From QPJE01 sp051747745 (GTDB taxonomy: Bacteria > Bacillota > Halanaerobiia > Halanaerobiales > Halanaerobiaceae), in assembly GCA_051747745.1 (NCBI GenBank), contig JBNJGL010000007.1, forward strand, positions 1 through 64,000: a stretch of DNA of 64,000 bases, given 5' to 3'. Positions 17,207 to 25,791 of this stretch are shown one piece after another; the first letter of the stretch is position 1; each line of letters starts with the position of its first letter. Made by a program: the position numbers and the translations under genes. A model generated the notes under the pieces. The model had not been told where the DNA came from, made no database searches, and saw only the letters and a program-made list of their open reading frames with translations.

Positions 17207-17638
17207 ATGGAAGAAGAAGTTATAATTAAAATAACAGGCAGACAGAAGTTTATTAATAATGGAGAAAAAGATAAAATTGAGCAGGAAGTGACCGGAAGAC
17301 TTTTTTTAAAAAATAGTAAATATTATCTTATATATAATGATGATTCTCCCGGTGTTGATGGGGCTGAAGCAAAATTGAAAATCGATCTTGAAGATGAACA
17401 GCTTCTTTTAATGAGGGCTGATCCTGCTCCAATGAAGCAGAAATTTATCACAGGTGAGATTACAGAAGGTTATTATGGTAAAGCCGGACATAAATTTGAT
17501 ATTTCTGTAGATACAGAGAAAATTGTACTGCAGGCAGATTTGAAGTCCGGAGAGATAAAAGTTGATTACCGCCTTTACTTTAATGGAGAATTAACTTCAG
17601 AGAATAAGTTGACTATCAGATACAGATCGGACAGTTAG
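17207..17638 (+). CDS. DUF1934 (YwiB-like) beta-barrel protein
   Basis: A 143-residue protein that opens with EEEVIIKITGRQKF and continues as alternating beta strands (KYYLIYND, DEQLLLMRAD, TEGYYGKAGHKFDISV, VDYRLYFNGELTSENKLTI). This resembles the YwiB/DUF1934 family, small calycin-like barrels of unknown function. As in Bacillus, it lies directly upstream of argS. Good SD ATGGAGTGA. Function is not known for the family; the conserved neighbourhood is the best clue. Confidence 0.75.
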   Translation: MEEEVIIKITGRQKFINNGEKDKIEQEVTGRLFLKNSKYYLIYNDDSPGVDGAEAKLKIDLEDEQLLLMRADPAPMKQKFITGEITEGYYGKAGHKFDISVDTEKIVLQADLKSGEIKVDYRLYFNGELTSENKLTIRYRSDS

Positions 17639-17791
17639 AAAGACTGATAGTTGTGAAGTTGTGAATTTTATGTATAAAAATTGTGAGCATTCTTGCTAGC
17701 TTTCTGACTAACATGGGTAAATATTTTAAAAATTAACTGCTGTAAAAAAAGCAGTATGAGGACATATAATTTAATAAGGAGGTTTTTTGTT

Positions 17792-19459
17792 TTGGTTAAA
17801 AATTTACAGGCAAAAGTTGAGGATAAATTGATTCTGCATATTAGAGAAAGTATAGAAAAAGCAGTGGAAAATGAAGAAATAAAGCTCGAAAAAATTCCGG
17901 AAGTTAGTGTTGAAGTTCCAAGAGAAAAGGAGCACGGTGATTATGCAACAAATGTTGCTCTTGCAGCAGCAGGAAGAGTGGGTATGAATCCCCGTAAGCT
18001 GGCAGAAATTATTGTTAATAATCTTTCTGCACCAGAAGTAGAGGATGTTTCCATTGCTGGCCCTGGTTTTATTAATTTTAAATTAAGTAATAAGTGGCTT
18101 TATAATAATCTTGATCTTATTCAGGAAAGCGGCAAAGATTATGGTAAAGTAGATTTTGGTAAAGGGAAAAAAGTACAGATAGAGTTTGTAAGCGCAAATC
18201 CTACCGGTCCCCTTCATGTTGGTCACAGCAGGGGAGCAGTTGTAGGAGATGTGCTGGCAAATATCCTTAAAACAGCCGGTTATGATGTAGAAAAAGAATA
18301 TTATATTAATGATGCCGGTAATCAGATGGATATAATAGGACATTCTACTTTTTTGAGATATAAGGAAATTCTGGGTAAAGAGATAGAGATGCCCGAGAAC
18401 GTCTATGCAGGTGAATATGTAAAAGAGATTGCAGAAGAACTGTATGAAGAATATGGAGACAGCCTTTTAGCTGAAGATGAAGATAAAACAACAGAAATCT
18501 GTCGAGAATTTGCATATAAAAAAATGCTAAAAAATATAAAAAGAGATCTTAAAGAATTTGGAATAGAATTTGATACCTGGTTTAGTGAAAGGAATCTTCA
18601 CAATGGTGAAATAGAAAAAGCGGTAGAAAAGCTTAGAGCAAAAGGCTTTATTTACGAAAAAGAGGGTGCACTCTGGTTTAAATCAACCGCTTTTGGTGAT
18701 GACAAAGATAGAGTGGTAATTAAATCAGATGACAGCCCAACCTATCTTGCGGCAGATATTGCCTATCACCTCGATAAATTAGAAAGAGGTTTTGATAAAT
18801 TAATTAATGTATGGGGAGCTGATCACCACGGATATATTCCCAGAATGCAGGCAGTAATAGAGGCATTTGGCTATGATCGAGATACTCTGGAAGTTATAGT
18901 GGTTCAGATGGTAACACTGCTTCGCGGTGGTAAGAAGATGCCTATGTCAAAAAGAGCAGGAAGCTTTGTTACTATGCGTGATGTAAACAGAGAAGTAGGT
19001 ACAGATGCAGCACGATATTATTATATAATGAGGAGCACGGACAGCCATCTTGATTTTGACCTGGAGCTGGCTAAAGAAGAATCTACAAACAATCCGGTTT
19101 ATTATGTTCAGTATGCCCACGCAAGAATTCACAGTATTTTAGAAAATGTGCCGGAAGAAATCAGTGGGGAGAGACCAGACTTATCATTATTAAATGACCG
19201 GTCAGAAATAGATTTGATGAAAACACTTGCTTCTTATCCGGAAGAAGTTAAGTTAAGTGCAGAAGCAAGACAGCCTCATCACATAACAGGTTATGCTTAT
19301 GATCTGGCAACTGCATTTCATGGATTTTATAATAACTGCCGGGTTATAACAGAAGACGAAGAGCTGAGCAGGGCCAGAATATACCTTGTTAAATCAGCCC
19401 GTCAGGTTCTGCGCAATGTCCTTAATTTGCTTGGGATTTCAGCACCGAATCAGATGTAA
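17792..19459 (+). CDS. argS: Arginyl-tRNA synthetase
   Basis: Charges tRNA-Arg (class I synthetase). The start is TTG at 17792, placed by SD AAGGAGG nine bases upstream; this gives 555 residues, the normal length. The longer frame from ATG 17756 runs through the SD itself. Motifs: SANPTGPLHVGHSRGA (HIGH equivalent, about 130), an Arg-tRNA-synthetase N-terminal domain before it, MPMSKRAGSFV (the KMSKS-equivalent loop), and a helical DALR anticodon domain at the C terminus (YAHARIHSIL...). No T-box is visible upstream, only a small hairpin ACTGCT...AGCAGT at about 17733-17754. Confidence 0.96.
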   Translation: MVKNLQAKVEDKLILHIRESIEKAVENEEIKLEKIPEVSVEVPREKEHGDYATNVALAAAGRVGMNPRKLAEIIVNNLSAPEVEDVSIAGPGFINFKLSNKWLYNNLDLIQESGKDYGKVDFGKGKKVQIEFVSANPTGPLHVGHSRGAVVGDVLANILKTAGYDVEKEYYINDAGNQMDIIGHSTFLRYKEILGKEIEMPENVYAGEYVKEIAEELYEEYGDSLLAEDEDKTTEICREFAYKKMLKNIKRDLKEFGIEFDTWFSERNLHNGEIEKAVEKLRAKGFIYEKEGALWFKSTAFGDDKDRVVIKSDDSPTYLAADIAYHLDKLERGFDKLINVWGADHHGYIPRMQAVIEAFGYDRDTLEVIVVQMVTLLRGGKKMPMSKRAGSFVTMRDVNREVGTDAARYYYIMRSTDSHLDFDLELAKEESTNNPVYYVQYAHARIHSILENVPEEISGERPDLSLLNDRSEIDLMKTLASYPEEVKLSAEARQPHHITGYAYDLATAFHGFYNNCRVITEDEELSRARIYLVKSARQVLRNVLNLLGISAPNQM

Positions 19460-19516
19460 TTTTGTTTTAAATATAAAAATTTGTAGTAATAAAATATTCG
19501 GGAGGAGATAGATAAA

Positions 19517-21124
19517 ATGACGAAATATATTTTTGTAACAGGAGGCGTAGTTTCTGCTCTGGGTAAAGGAATTACAGCTGCTTCTCTGGGAAGACTTTTA
19601 AAAAGCAGGGGGCTTCAGGTCAGCATCCAGAAGTTCGATCCCTACATAAACTATGATCCGGGGACAATGAGCCCCTATCAGCATGGAGAAGTTTTTGTCA
19701 CAGATGATGGTGCAGAAACAGATTTAGATTTAGGACATTATGAGCGTTTTATTGATGTGAATTTAAGTAAAAATAATAATGTGACAACCGGGAAAATATA
19801 TGGTTCTGTAATTAGTAAAGAAAGACGCGGTGACTATCTTGGTGCTACTGTTCAGGTTATTCCCCATATTACAGATGAAATAAAATATCGGATAACCCGG
19901 GTAGGAAAAGAAACAAATGCAGATGTTGTTATCACAGAAATAGGTGGTACAGTTGGTGATATTGAAAGCTTACCCTTTCTGGAAGCTATCCGTCAGCTGA
20001 GAACTGATTATGGTAAAAACAATATTCTTTATCTACACTGTACACTTGTGCCTTATCTTGCTACAGCAGGAGAATTAAAGACAAAGCCTACTCAGCACAG
20101 TGTAAAAGAACTGAGAAGTATTGGGATTCAACCTGATATTATTGTATGCCGTTCTGATAGAGAACTGACTCAGGATGTAAAAGATAAGATTTCTCTGTTT
20201 GGTAATGTGGAAAAAGAAGATGTAATCCAGCTGGTTGATGCAGAATATATTTACGAAGTACCGCTTATGCTGGAAGAAGAAGGTCTGGCTGATAATGTAA
20301 TAGGAAAATTAGAAATAGAAGAAAAAGTACATGAGCCAGAACTGGAAGACTGGGAAAAACTGATTGAAAAAATTAAAAACCGCTCTGAACTGGTAGAAAT
20401 CGCAATAGTTGGTAAATATGTTGAACTGCCGGATGCATATATCAGTATTGCAGAATCATTTACACATGCAGGGATAGCAAATGACTGCCGGGTAAATATC
20501 AAATATGTTTATGCTGAAGATCTGGAAGAAGGAGAAAAAGTAGAAGAAAATCTGAAAGATGTAGATGGAATTTTGGTGCCAGGTGGATTTGGTGATAGAG
20601 GTATTGAGGGTAAAATAGCAGCTGTTAAATATGCCAGAGAAAATGAAGTTCCTTATTTTGGTATCTGTCTGGGAATGCAGTGTGCTGTAATAGAATTTGC
20701 CCGAAATATTATGAATTTAGATGATGCAAACAGCTCGGAATTTGATGAAGAAAGCACTGATCCTGTAATTGATCTAATGCCTGACCAGCATGATATTGAA
20801 GATATGGGAGGGACAATGCGCCTGGGACTTTACCCCTGTAAGCTGGAAGATGGTACGATAAGCAGAAAAGCTTATAATGATGAGGTAATTTACGAAAGAC
20901 ACCGCCACCGCTATGAGTTCAATAATCAATACCGCAGTAAAATGAAAGAAAATGGACTGATATTTTCTGGACTTTCTCCAGATGAAAAACTTGTAGAAAT
21001 CATCGAAATTCCGGATCATCCGTGGTTTGTAGGTGTTCAGTTTCATCCGGAATTCAAATCACGCCCCAATAGACCCCATCCTCTTTTTGTAAGCTTTGTA
21101 GAGGCTGTTTTAAAAAACAGGTAG
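19517..21124 (+). CDS. pyrG: CTP synthase
   Basis: Aminates UTP to CTP with glutamine. The 535-residue protein has the N-terminal synthase domain with GGVVSALGKGITAASLGRLL (ATP loop) and GGTVGDIES, and the C-terminal class I glutamine amidotransferase domain. The nucleophile is C384 in PYFGICLGMQ, and the His/Glu pair is in GVQFHPEFKSRP. SD GGGAGGAGA precedes ATG. Order after argS is compatible with a shared transcript (58-base gap, no terminator seen). Confidence 0.97.
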   Translation: MTKYIFVTGGVVSALGKGITAASLGRLLKSRGLQVSIQKFDPYINYDPGTMSPYQHGEVFVTDDGAETDLDLGHYERFIDVNLSKNNNVTTGKIYGSVISKERRGDYLGATVQVIPHITDEIKYRITRVGKETNADVVITEIGGTVGDIESLPFLEAIRQLRTDYGKNNILYLHCTLVPYLATAGELKTKPTQHSVKELRSIGIQPDIIVCRSDRELTQDVKDKISLFGNVEKEDVIQLVDAEYIYEVPLMLEEEGLADNVIGKLEIEEKVHEPELEDWEKLIEKIKNRSELVEIAIVGKYVELPDAYISIAESFTHAGIANDCRVNIKYVYAEDLEEGEKVEENLKDVDGILVPGGFGDRGIEGKIAAVKYARENEVPYFGICLGMQCAVIEFARNIMNLDDANSSEFDEESTDPVIDLMPDQHDIEDMGGTMRLGLYPCKLEDGTISRKAYNDEVIYERHRHRYEFNNQYRSKMKENGLIFSGLSPDEKLVEIIEIPDHPWFVGVQFHPEFKSRPNRPHPLFVSFVEAVLKNR

Positions 21125-21228
21125 TTTTTACAAGGATTTTTAATAGTTCTGAAGAATACTTATAATGAGTTTGTGTTTTTAATAACAAATATAATTTGCC
21201 ACAGTAGAGGCAAAAAAGGAGGAGCAGT

Positions 21229-22005
21229 ATGGATAGGGAGTTCGTTAGATGTGAATATGATGAACCTCTTGCAACTGTTGTATTAGATCGGCCTGAAGTT
21301 CTCAATGCATATAATGAACAGTTGCTCGATGAGCTGTATGATATTTTAGAAGAGGTATTTGCAAACAAAGATGTTGAAGCTGTTGTTATGACCGGTAGTG
21401 GTAATAGAGCCTTCTCTGTCGGAGGAGACATAGATTATCTTGAGACAATTAACAGCAAACAGGCAGAAGAACTTTCTTTAAAAGGACATAGAATCTGTGA
21501 TTTGATTGAACACAGTACTCAGGTTGTAATCGCTGCAGTTGATGGGTATGCATTAGGTGGTGGAATGGAACTTACACTTGCCTGTGATATGCGTATTGCG
21601 ACAACAAGGGCTCGTTTTGGACAGCCGGAAGTAAAGCTGGGTGTTATACCTGGTTTTGGAAGCACACAGCGTCTTCCCCGCCTGATCGGTGTTGCTGAAG
21701 CAAAAGAAATGCTTTTTACCGGTAACATAATAGATGCAACACTTGCCTATGAGCTGGGCTTAATTAATAAGGTTGTTACTCCAAGAACTTTAATTCCTTC
21801 GGCCAGAGAGATGGCTTTAGAAATTACAGACCGATCTGCTCGCGCAGTTTCGATGATAAAAAAAGCAATTAATCACTCCTATATAGATGGTCCAGAAGTT
21901 GGCAGCAGATATGAAACCGAAGCTTTCAGCATCTGTTTTGATACTGAAGAACATAGAGAAAGAATAAAGAAAATAAAAGAAATAATAAAAGATGATAATA
22001 ATTAA
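21229..22005 (+). CDS. Enoyl-CoA hydratase/isomerase (crotonase) family protein
   Basis: Crotonase-fold acyl-CoA enzyme of 258 residues. The oxyanion-hole region is present: SVGGDIDYL, then AVDGYALGGGMELTLACDMRIAT. Both glutamates typical of hydratases are visible, one in GGGMEL and one in FGQPEVKLGVIPGFGSTQRL, so water addition to an enoyl-CoA (for example crotonyl-CoA) is plausible. No other fatty-acid or butyrate genes lie nearby, so the substrate is open. SD AAGGAGGAG, ATG. The HAD phosphatase gene begins 15 bases later, probably in the same transcript. Confidence 0.88.
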   Translation: MDREFVRCEYDEPLATVVLDRPEVLNAYNEQLLDELYDILEEVFANKDVEAVVMTGSGNRAFSVGGDIDYLETINSKQAEELSLKGHRICDLIEHSTQVVIAAVDGYALGGGMELTLACDMRIATTRARFGQPEVKLGVIPGFGSTQRLPRLIGVAEAKEMLFTGNIIDATLAYELGLINKVVTPRTLIPSAREMALEITDRSARAVSMIKKAINHSYIDGPEVGSRYETEAFSICFDTEEHRERIKKIKEIIKDDNN

Positions 22006-22020
22006 CAAGGAGGACATAAA

Positions 22021-22743
22021 TTGCTGAAAGAAAAGGAAACCTTTCTTTTTGATCTTGATGGTACTCTTTTAACCATCGAGCTTGATAAATTTTTAGAACT
22101 GTATTTTGATGCTCTGGCAGAAGAATTTTCATATTTAACTTCTTCCCGGGATGAATTTATCAACATTCTCATGAGTTCTACCGAAAAGATGATTTATAAT
22201 GATGGGAAAGTAAGTAATCAGGAAGTTTTTATGAAGAGCTTTTTTGATAATGTAAAAGTTGACAGTAGAGATGAAGTAATTGATAAATTCGATGATTTTT
22301 ACATAAGTACTTTTCCGAAATTAAAAGATAAACTTGAGATTGATGACAGTACTCCACCTCAGATAATAGATTACTTAAAAAGCAAAAATAAAAGAATTGT
22401 ACTGGCAACAAACCCTATCTTCCCCCGGGAAGCAGTTGTAGAAAGGCTCAGGTGGGCTGGGCTTAAAGAAGAAGATTTTGATTTTATCAGCAGTTATGAA
22501 AATATGAGTTCTGCAAAGCCCAATCCTATATATTTTACTGATGTGCTGGAGATAATTGAAGAAAATGCAGAAAAAGCAGTCATGATAGGAAATGATATGC
22601 AGGAAGATATGGCTGCAGTAGAGGTCGGAATAACTACATATATAATAGAAGATTATGTTATCGATAGGGGCAGCCCTAAGGTGGATCCAGCCTGGAAAGG
22701 TTCCCTGATTGATTTTTTTGAACTGCTGAAAAAAGAAATGTAA
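22021..22743 (+). CDS. HAD-superfamily phosphatase
   Basis: Haloacid-dehalogenase-type hydrolase, 240 residues, start TTG 22021 behind SD AAGGAGGACA. Motif I is FLFDLDGTLL (nucleophile Asp and acid/base Asp), motif II is the Thr in LATNPIFP, motif III the Lys in SSAKPNPIYF, and motif IV GNDMQEDMAAVEVG. The cap between motifs I and II is helical (type C1). The catalytic set is complete, so it is an active phosphatase by sequence; the substrate cannot be predicted. Hairpins follow it. Confidence 0.88.
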   Translation: MLKEKETFLFDLDGTLLTIELDKFLELYFDALAEEFSYLTSSRDEFINILMSSTEKMIYNDGKVSNQEVFMKSFFDNVKVDSRDEVIDKFDDFYISTFPKLKDKLEIDDSTPPQIIDYLKSKNKRIVLATNPIFPREAVVERLRWAGLKEEDFDFISSYENMSSAKPNPIYFTDVLEIIEENAEKAVMIGNDMQEDMAAVEVGITTYIIEDYVIDRGSPKVDPAWKGSLIDFFELLKKEM

Positions 22744-23098
22744 CTAACATTTTTGACCTCTTAAATAATTATGAACATATAAATACGATGTATCCACAAA
22801 TAACCTTTTTGTGGGAGAACCATAAATATTGGAAATAAATAATCTCTCTTCTCAAAAGGGGAGATTATTTTAACTTAAAAAAGCTGCTTTAATCTAATAA
22901 AAGCTATTATAAACTTTATTTTCATTAAATTAATTCTTTTATCAAAAACAGCAGAAAAAACTTTATCTGGGCTAAATATAGAATGGAATTATTAAAATAG
23001 TAATATATAAATGAAAAAAGGATTTTTTTATGTAATGAAGAATAGTTAGATTAAGGAGGTGAATACCTGGTCTTAAAGATTACAGGCCGGGATCAAAA
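22744..23098 (+). other. Intergenic region with two hairpins and an SD-bearing leader
   Basis: The region holds a hairpin CCACAAA...TTTGTGG (22794-22814) without a T run and a terminator at 22841. There is an A/T-rich stretch without clear promoter elements, then a strong SD AAGGAGGTG (23053-23061) that lies too far (about 38 bases) from the ATG of the next gene. Confidence 0.6.
22841..22872 (+). terminator. Intrinsic terminator after the HAD phosphatase gene
   Basis: AATCTC (22841-22846) pairs with GAGATT (22861-22866), with further inner pairing across CTTCTCAAAAGG, followed by ATTTT. Confidence 0.75.
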
Positions 23099-23755
23099 AT
23101 GTTACTAGAACTGTCCACCACAATTGCTGTAAGTTGTCCTGCCTGTGGGCGCCTGGGAACAGATGAAATTAATATATTTCAGCTGTCAGGAGGCACAGTA
23201 CATCAGCTGAAATGCAGCAGCTGTGGAGCGAAAAAAGCGTCTATTAGAAGAACAAAAAAAGGATATATTCAAATAGACTATTTTTGTCTGCTCTGCAATC
23301 GTGCACATAAAAAAATAGTATCACCAAAAAAATTCTGGCATTCAGATAGGATTACCCCTCTGCTTTGTGAGGAGACGGGTCTTAATCTTGGATATTTTGG
23401 ATCAACTGAGATGATAAAGTCGGAACTTCAGCGGCAGAAAGAAGAGCTGGATATGATGGCCGATGAACTTGGTTTTGAAGATTTTGTTAATCCAGAATTG
23501 ATGCTGGAAGTTTTAGATTATCTGCATGATATCGCTGCAGAGGGAAGATTAAATTGTGAATGCGGCAGTCATGATATTAATATAGAATTATTTAATGATC
23601 GAATTGAACTAAGCTGTAATAATTGTGGTGCACATATTGATATATCTGTAAAAACTCGAGATGACCTAACAGAACTAAAAAAAGAGGGAAGAGTGCACTT
23701 ACATTCTATACAGGGAAAACCTCATAATTCGAGAGATCCCTGGATTAATATTTAA
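23099..23755 (+). CDS. Multi-zinc-ribbon protein, unknown function
   Basis: A 218-residue protein with several CxxC knuckles: CPAC (about 13) with CSSC (about 40), CLLC (about 63), and CECG (about 150) with CNNC (about 174). These suggest two full zinc ribbons and a partial one, around a charged helical middle (KSELQRQKEELDMMADELGFEDF). It is likely cytoplasmic and may bind nucleic acid or protein. It precedes fba by 19 bases. The start is uncertain: the strong SD at 23053-23061 does not fit ATG 23099, and no canonical in-frame start lies closer. I do not recognise a named family. Confidence 0.7.
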   Translation: MLLELSTTIAVSCPACGRLGTDEINIFQLSGGTVHQLKCSSCGAKKASIRRTKKGYIQIDYFCLLCNRAHKKIVSPKKFWHSDRITPLLCEETGLNLGYFGSTEMIKSELQRQKEELDMMADELGFEDFVNPELMLEVLDYLHDIAAEGRLNCECGSHDINIELFNDRIELSCNNCGAHIDISVKTRDDLTELKKEGRVHLHSIQGKPHNSRDPWINI

Positions 23756-23774
23756 TTGAGGAGGAAAATATTTT

Positions 23775-24629
23775 ATGAATCTAGTACCAATGGCCGAAAT
23801 TCTTAATGATGCACATAAAAAAAGATATGCGGTTGGAGGATTTAATATTAATAACCTGGAATTTATTCAGGGTATTGTACAGGCTGCTGAAGAACTCAAT
23901 TCACCATTAATACTGCAGGCAAGTGAGGGTGCGATTAGATATATGGGAATGGATTATGTTACTGCTATGGTTGATGCGGCAGTAAAAGATATCAATATTC
24001 CTGTAGCACTGCATCTGGACCACGGCAGCAGTTTTGAAAAAATAATGCAGTGTATAAGAAATGGATTTTCTTCAGTGATGATTGATGCTTCCAAGCTTCC
24101 TTTTGATGAAAACATTAAACTGACAAAAAAAGTTGTAGAAGCTGCACATTCAGTTGATGTCAGTGTTGAAGCAGAGCTGGGAACAATAGGTGGGTCTGAA
24201 GATGATCACAAAGTTGACGAAAAAGATGCAATGTACACTGATCCAGAGCAGGCAAAAGAATTTGTAGATGATACCGGTGTTGATGCCCTGGCAGTTGCGA
24301 TTGGAACTGCACACGGTGTATATAAAGGTGAACCTGAACTTGATTTTGATAGGCTGGATGCCATAAAAAAACTGATAGATATGCCTGTTGTTTTACATGG
24401 TGCTTCTGGTGTTTCGGGAGCTGATTTAAAACAGGGAGTAAAGCTTGGTGTTAATAAAGTTAATGTTAATACTGATTTTCAGCAGGTATTTACCGCAAAA
24501 ATAAAAGAGCTTTTTGCTGAGAATCCTGACCTATATGACCCCCGCAAATACTGTGGCCCGGGCCGGGATGCTATTAAAGAAAAAGTAAAAGAAAAAATTA
24601 TGATTTTAGGAAGTAATAATAAAGCATAA
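23775..24629 (+). CDS. fba: Class II fructose-bisphosphate aldolase
   Basis: Zinc-dependent aldolase that splits fructose 1,6-bisphosphate in glycolysis (or works in reverse). The 284 residues fit the shorter FbaA/GatY-KbaY branch. Signatures: VALHLDHGSSFE (catalytic Asp and His ligand), SVEAELGTIGGSED, AIGTAHGVYKG (His ligand and phosphate site), LHGASGV (His ligand) and VNVNTDFQ. SD GAGGAGGAAA precedes ATG. Tagatose-bisphosphate specificity is an alternative that motifs do not exclude, but no tagatose pathway genes are near. Confidence 0.94.
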   Translation: MNLVPMAEILNDAHKKRYAVGGFNINNLEFIQGIVQAAEELNSPLILQASEGAIRYMGMDYVTAMVDAAVKDINIPVALHLDHGSSFEKIMQCIRNGFSSVMIDASKLPFDENIKLTKKVVEAAHSVDVSVEAELGTIGGSEDDHKVDEKDAMYTDPEQAKEFVDDTGVDALAVAIGTAHGVYKGEPELDFDRLDAIKKLIDMPVVLHGASGVSGADLKQGVKLGVNKVNVNTDFQQVFTAKIKELFAENPDLYDPRKYCGPGRDAIKEKVKEKIMILGSNNKA

Positions 24630-24646
24630 TTTTAATATTTATAGTG

Positions 24647-24687
24647 GGGGGATTCCTTAATAATGAGGAATTCCTCTCTTTTTGTTT
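24647..24687 (+). terminator. Intrinsic terminator after fba
   Basis: An 11-bp stem (24647-24657 with 24666-24676, two wobbles) around loop TAATAATG, followed by TCTTTTTGTTT. Confidence 0.8.
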
Positions 24688-24713
24688 GTGGAATTGTGCG
24701 AAAGGAGTAAAAA

Positions 24714-25727
24714 TTGACACAGATATGGCTGGAATTTTCTTCTATGGCATTACTTATAATAATATCCGGGACATATTTATCCCGGTATGGAGATATAATC
24801 GCAGATAAGACAGGACTCGGCCAGGCGTTTATTGGTGGAGTTTTAATTGCTATGGCCACCTCATTACCTGAGATGGTAACAAGTATTACATCTGCAGTTG
24901 TTGGTGCACCGGATATAGCTGTAGGTAATGCTTTTGGGAGCAATACATTTAATCTCATGATTCTCGCTTTTTCTGATCTGCTGCAGGGGCCGGGACCACT
25001 GCTGCTCAGGGTGAATTACAGCCACATTCTTTCGGGTTTGTTTGGTATTCTGCTCTCAGTGATAGTGGTTTTTAGTTTAATTGTTTCACATTTTATGAAT
25101 ATTAATTTAAGTGTATTTGGTGTTGGGGTTGACAGCATAATTCTGCTGGCAGTTTATATTTTTGGGATGAGATTAATCTACAGATATGATAAGAAAAATC
25201 CCCTTGATAAAGCGGATGAGATAAGGGAAGATCTTAATCCAGACTTCACTTTAAAAAAAGCAATAATCGGTTTTGGAATCTGCACTTTAATTATTGTCTT
25301 CAGCGGAATTAGGCTTACCGTAACAGCAGATTTGATTGCCGATATGACCGGAATTGATGAAAGTTTTATCGGCACAATTCTCGTTGCGGCAGCTACTTCT
25401 CTGCCAGAACTGGTTGCTTCCATATCTGCAATTAGGCTTAATGCCTACAATATGGCAGTAGGAAATGTTCTAGGCAGCAATATATTTAATATGACAGTTA
25501 TCTTTTTTGCTGATTTATTTTATCGTGATGGCATACTGCTGGCAGATGCAAAAATAGTACATATTATCACTGCCATGGTCGGTATTGCTATGTCAGCAGT
25601 AATATTAATCGGGTTATTTTACCGCTCACGCCGTTCTCTCTTTTTTCTGGGCTGGGATTCAATATTTGTCAGCATTATTTATTTTATAGGTGTTTATCTT
25701 CTTTTTCAGCTTGGACTTTCAATATAA
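24714..25727 (+). CDS. CaCA-family cation exchanger (Na+/Ca2+ type)
   Basis: Integral membrane exchanger with two inverted Na_Ca_ex repeats, 337 residues and about ten membrane segments. The alpha-repeat motifs are explicit: IAMATSLPEMVTS...VGNAFGSNTFNL (about 45-82) and VAAATSLPELVAS...VGNVLGSNIFNM (about 223-260). The Glu of each SLPE binds the cation in the family. It most likely expels Ca2+ against Na+ or H+, useful in saline habitats, but the substrate is inferred. Start is TTG at 24714 with SD AAAGGAGT. The two repeats are joined by a charged loop (YDKKNPLDKADEIREDLNPD). Confidence 0.92.
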   Translation: MTQIWLEFSSMALLIIISGTYLSRYGDIIADKTGLGQAFIGGVLIAMATSLPEMVTSITSAVVGAPDIAVGNAFGSNTFNLMILAFSDLLQGPGPLLLRVNYSHILSGLFGILLSVIVVFSLIVSHFMNINLSVFGVGVDSIILLAVYIFGMRLIYRYDKKNPLDKADEIREDLNPDFTLKKAIIGFGICTLIIVFSGIRLTVTADLIADMTGIDESFIGTILVAAATSLPELVASISAIRLNAYNMAVGNVLGSNIFNMTVIFFADLFYRDGILLADAKIVHIITAMVGIAMSAVILIGLFYRSRRSLFFLGWDSIFVSIIYFIGVYLLFQLGLSI

Positions 25728-25791
25728 TATAGATTCATATCAAGATGCAGTAAATTTGTAGTCTCTTAATAAAGGAAAGGTGGTCTTAAAT

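Noticed and set aside
17639..17791. Possible T-box or attenuator before argS
   Set aside because: No T-box core (GGTACC or similar) and no specifier-like Stem I; only a short hairpin ACTGCT/AGCAGT.
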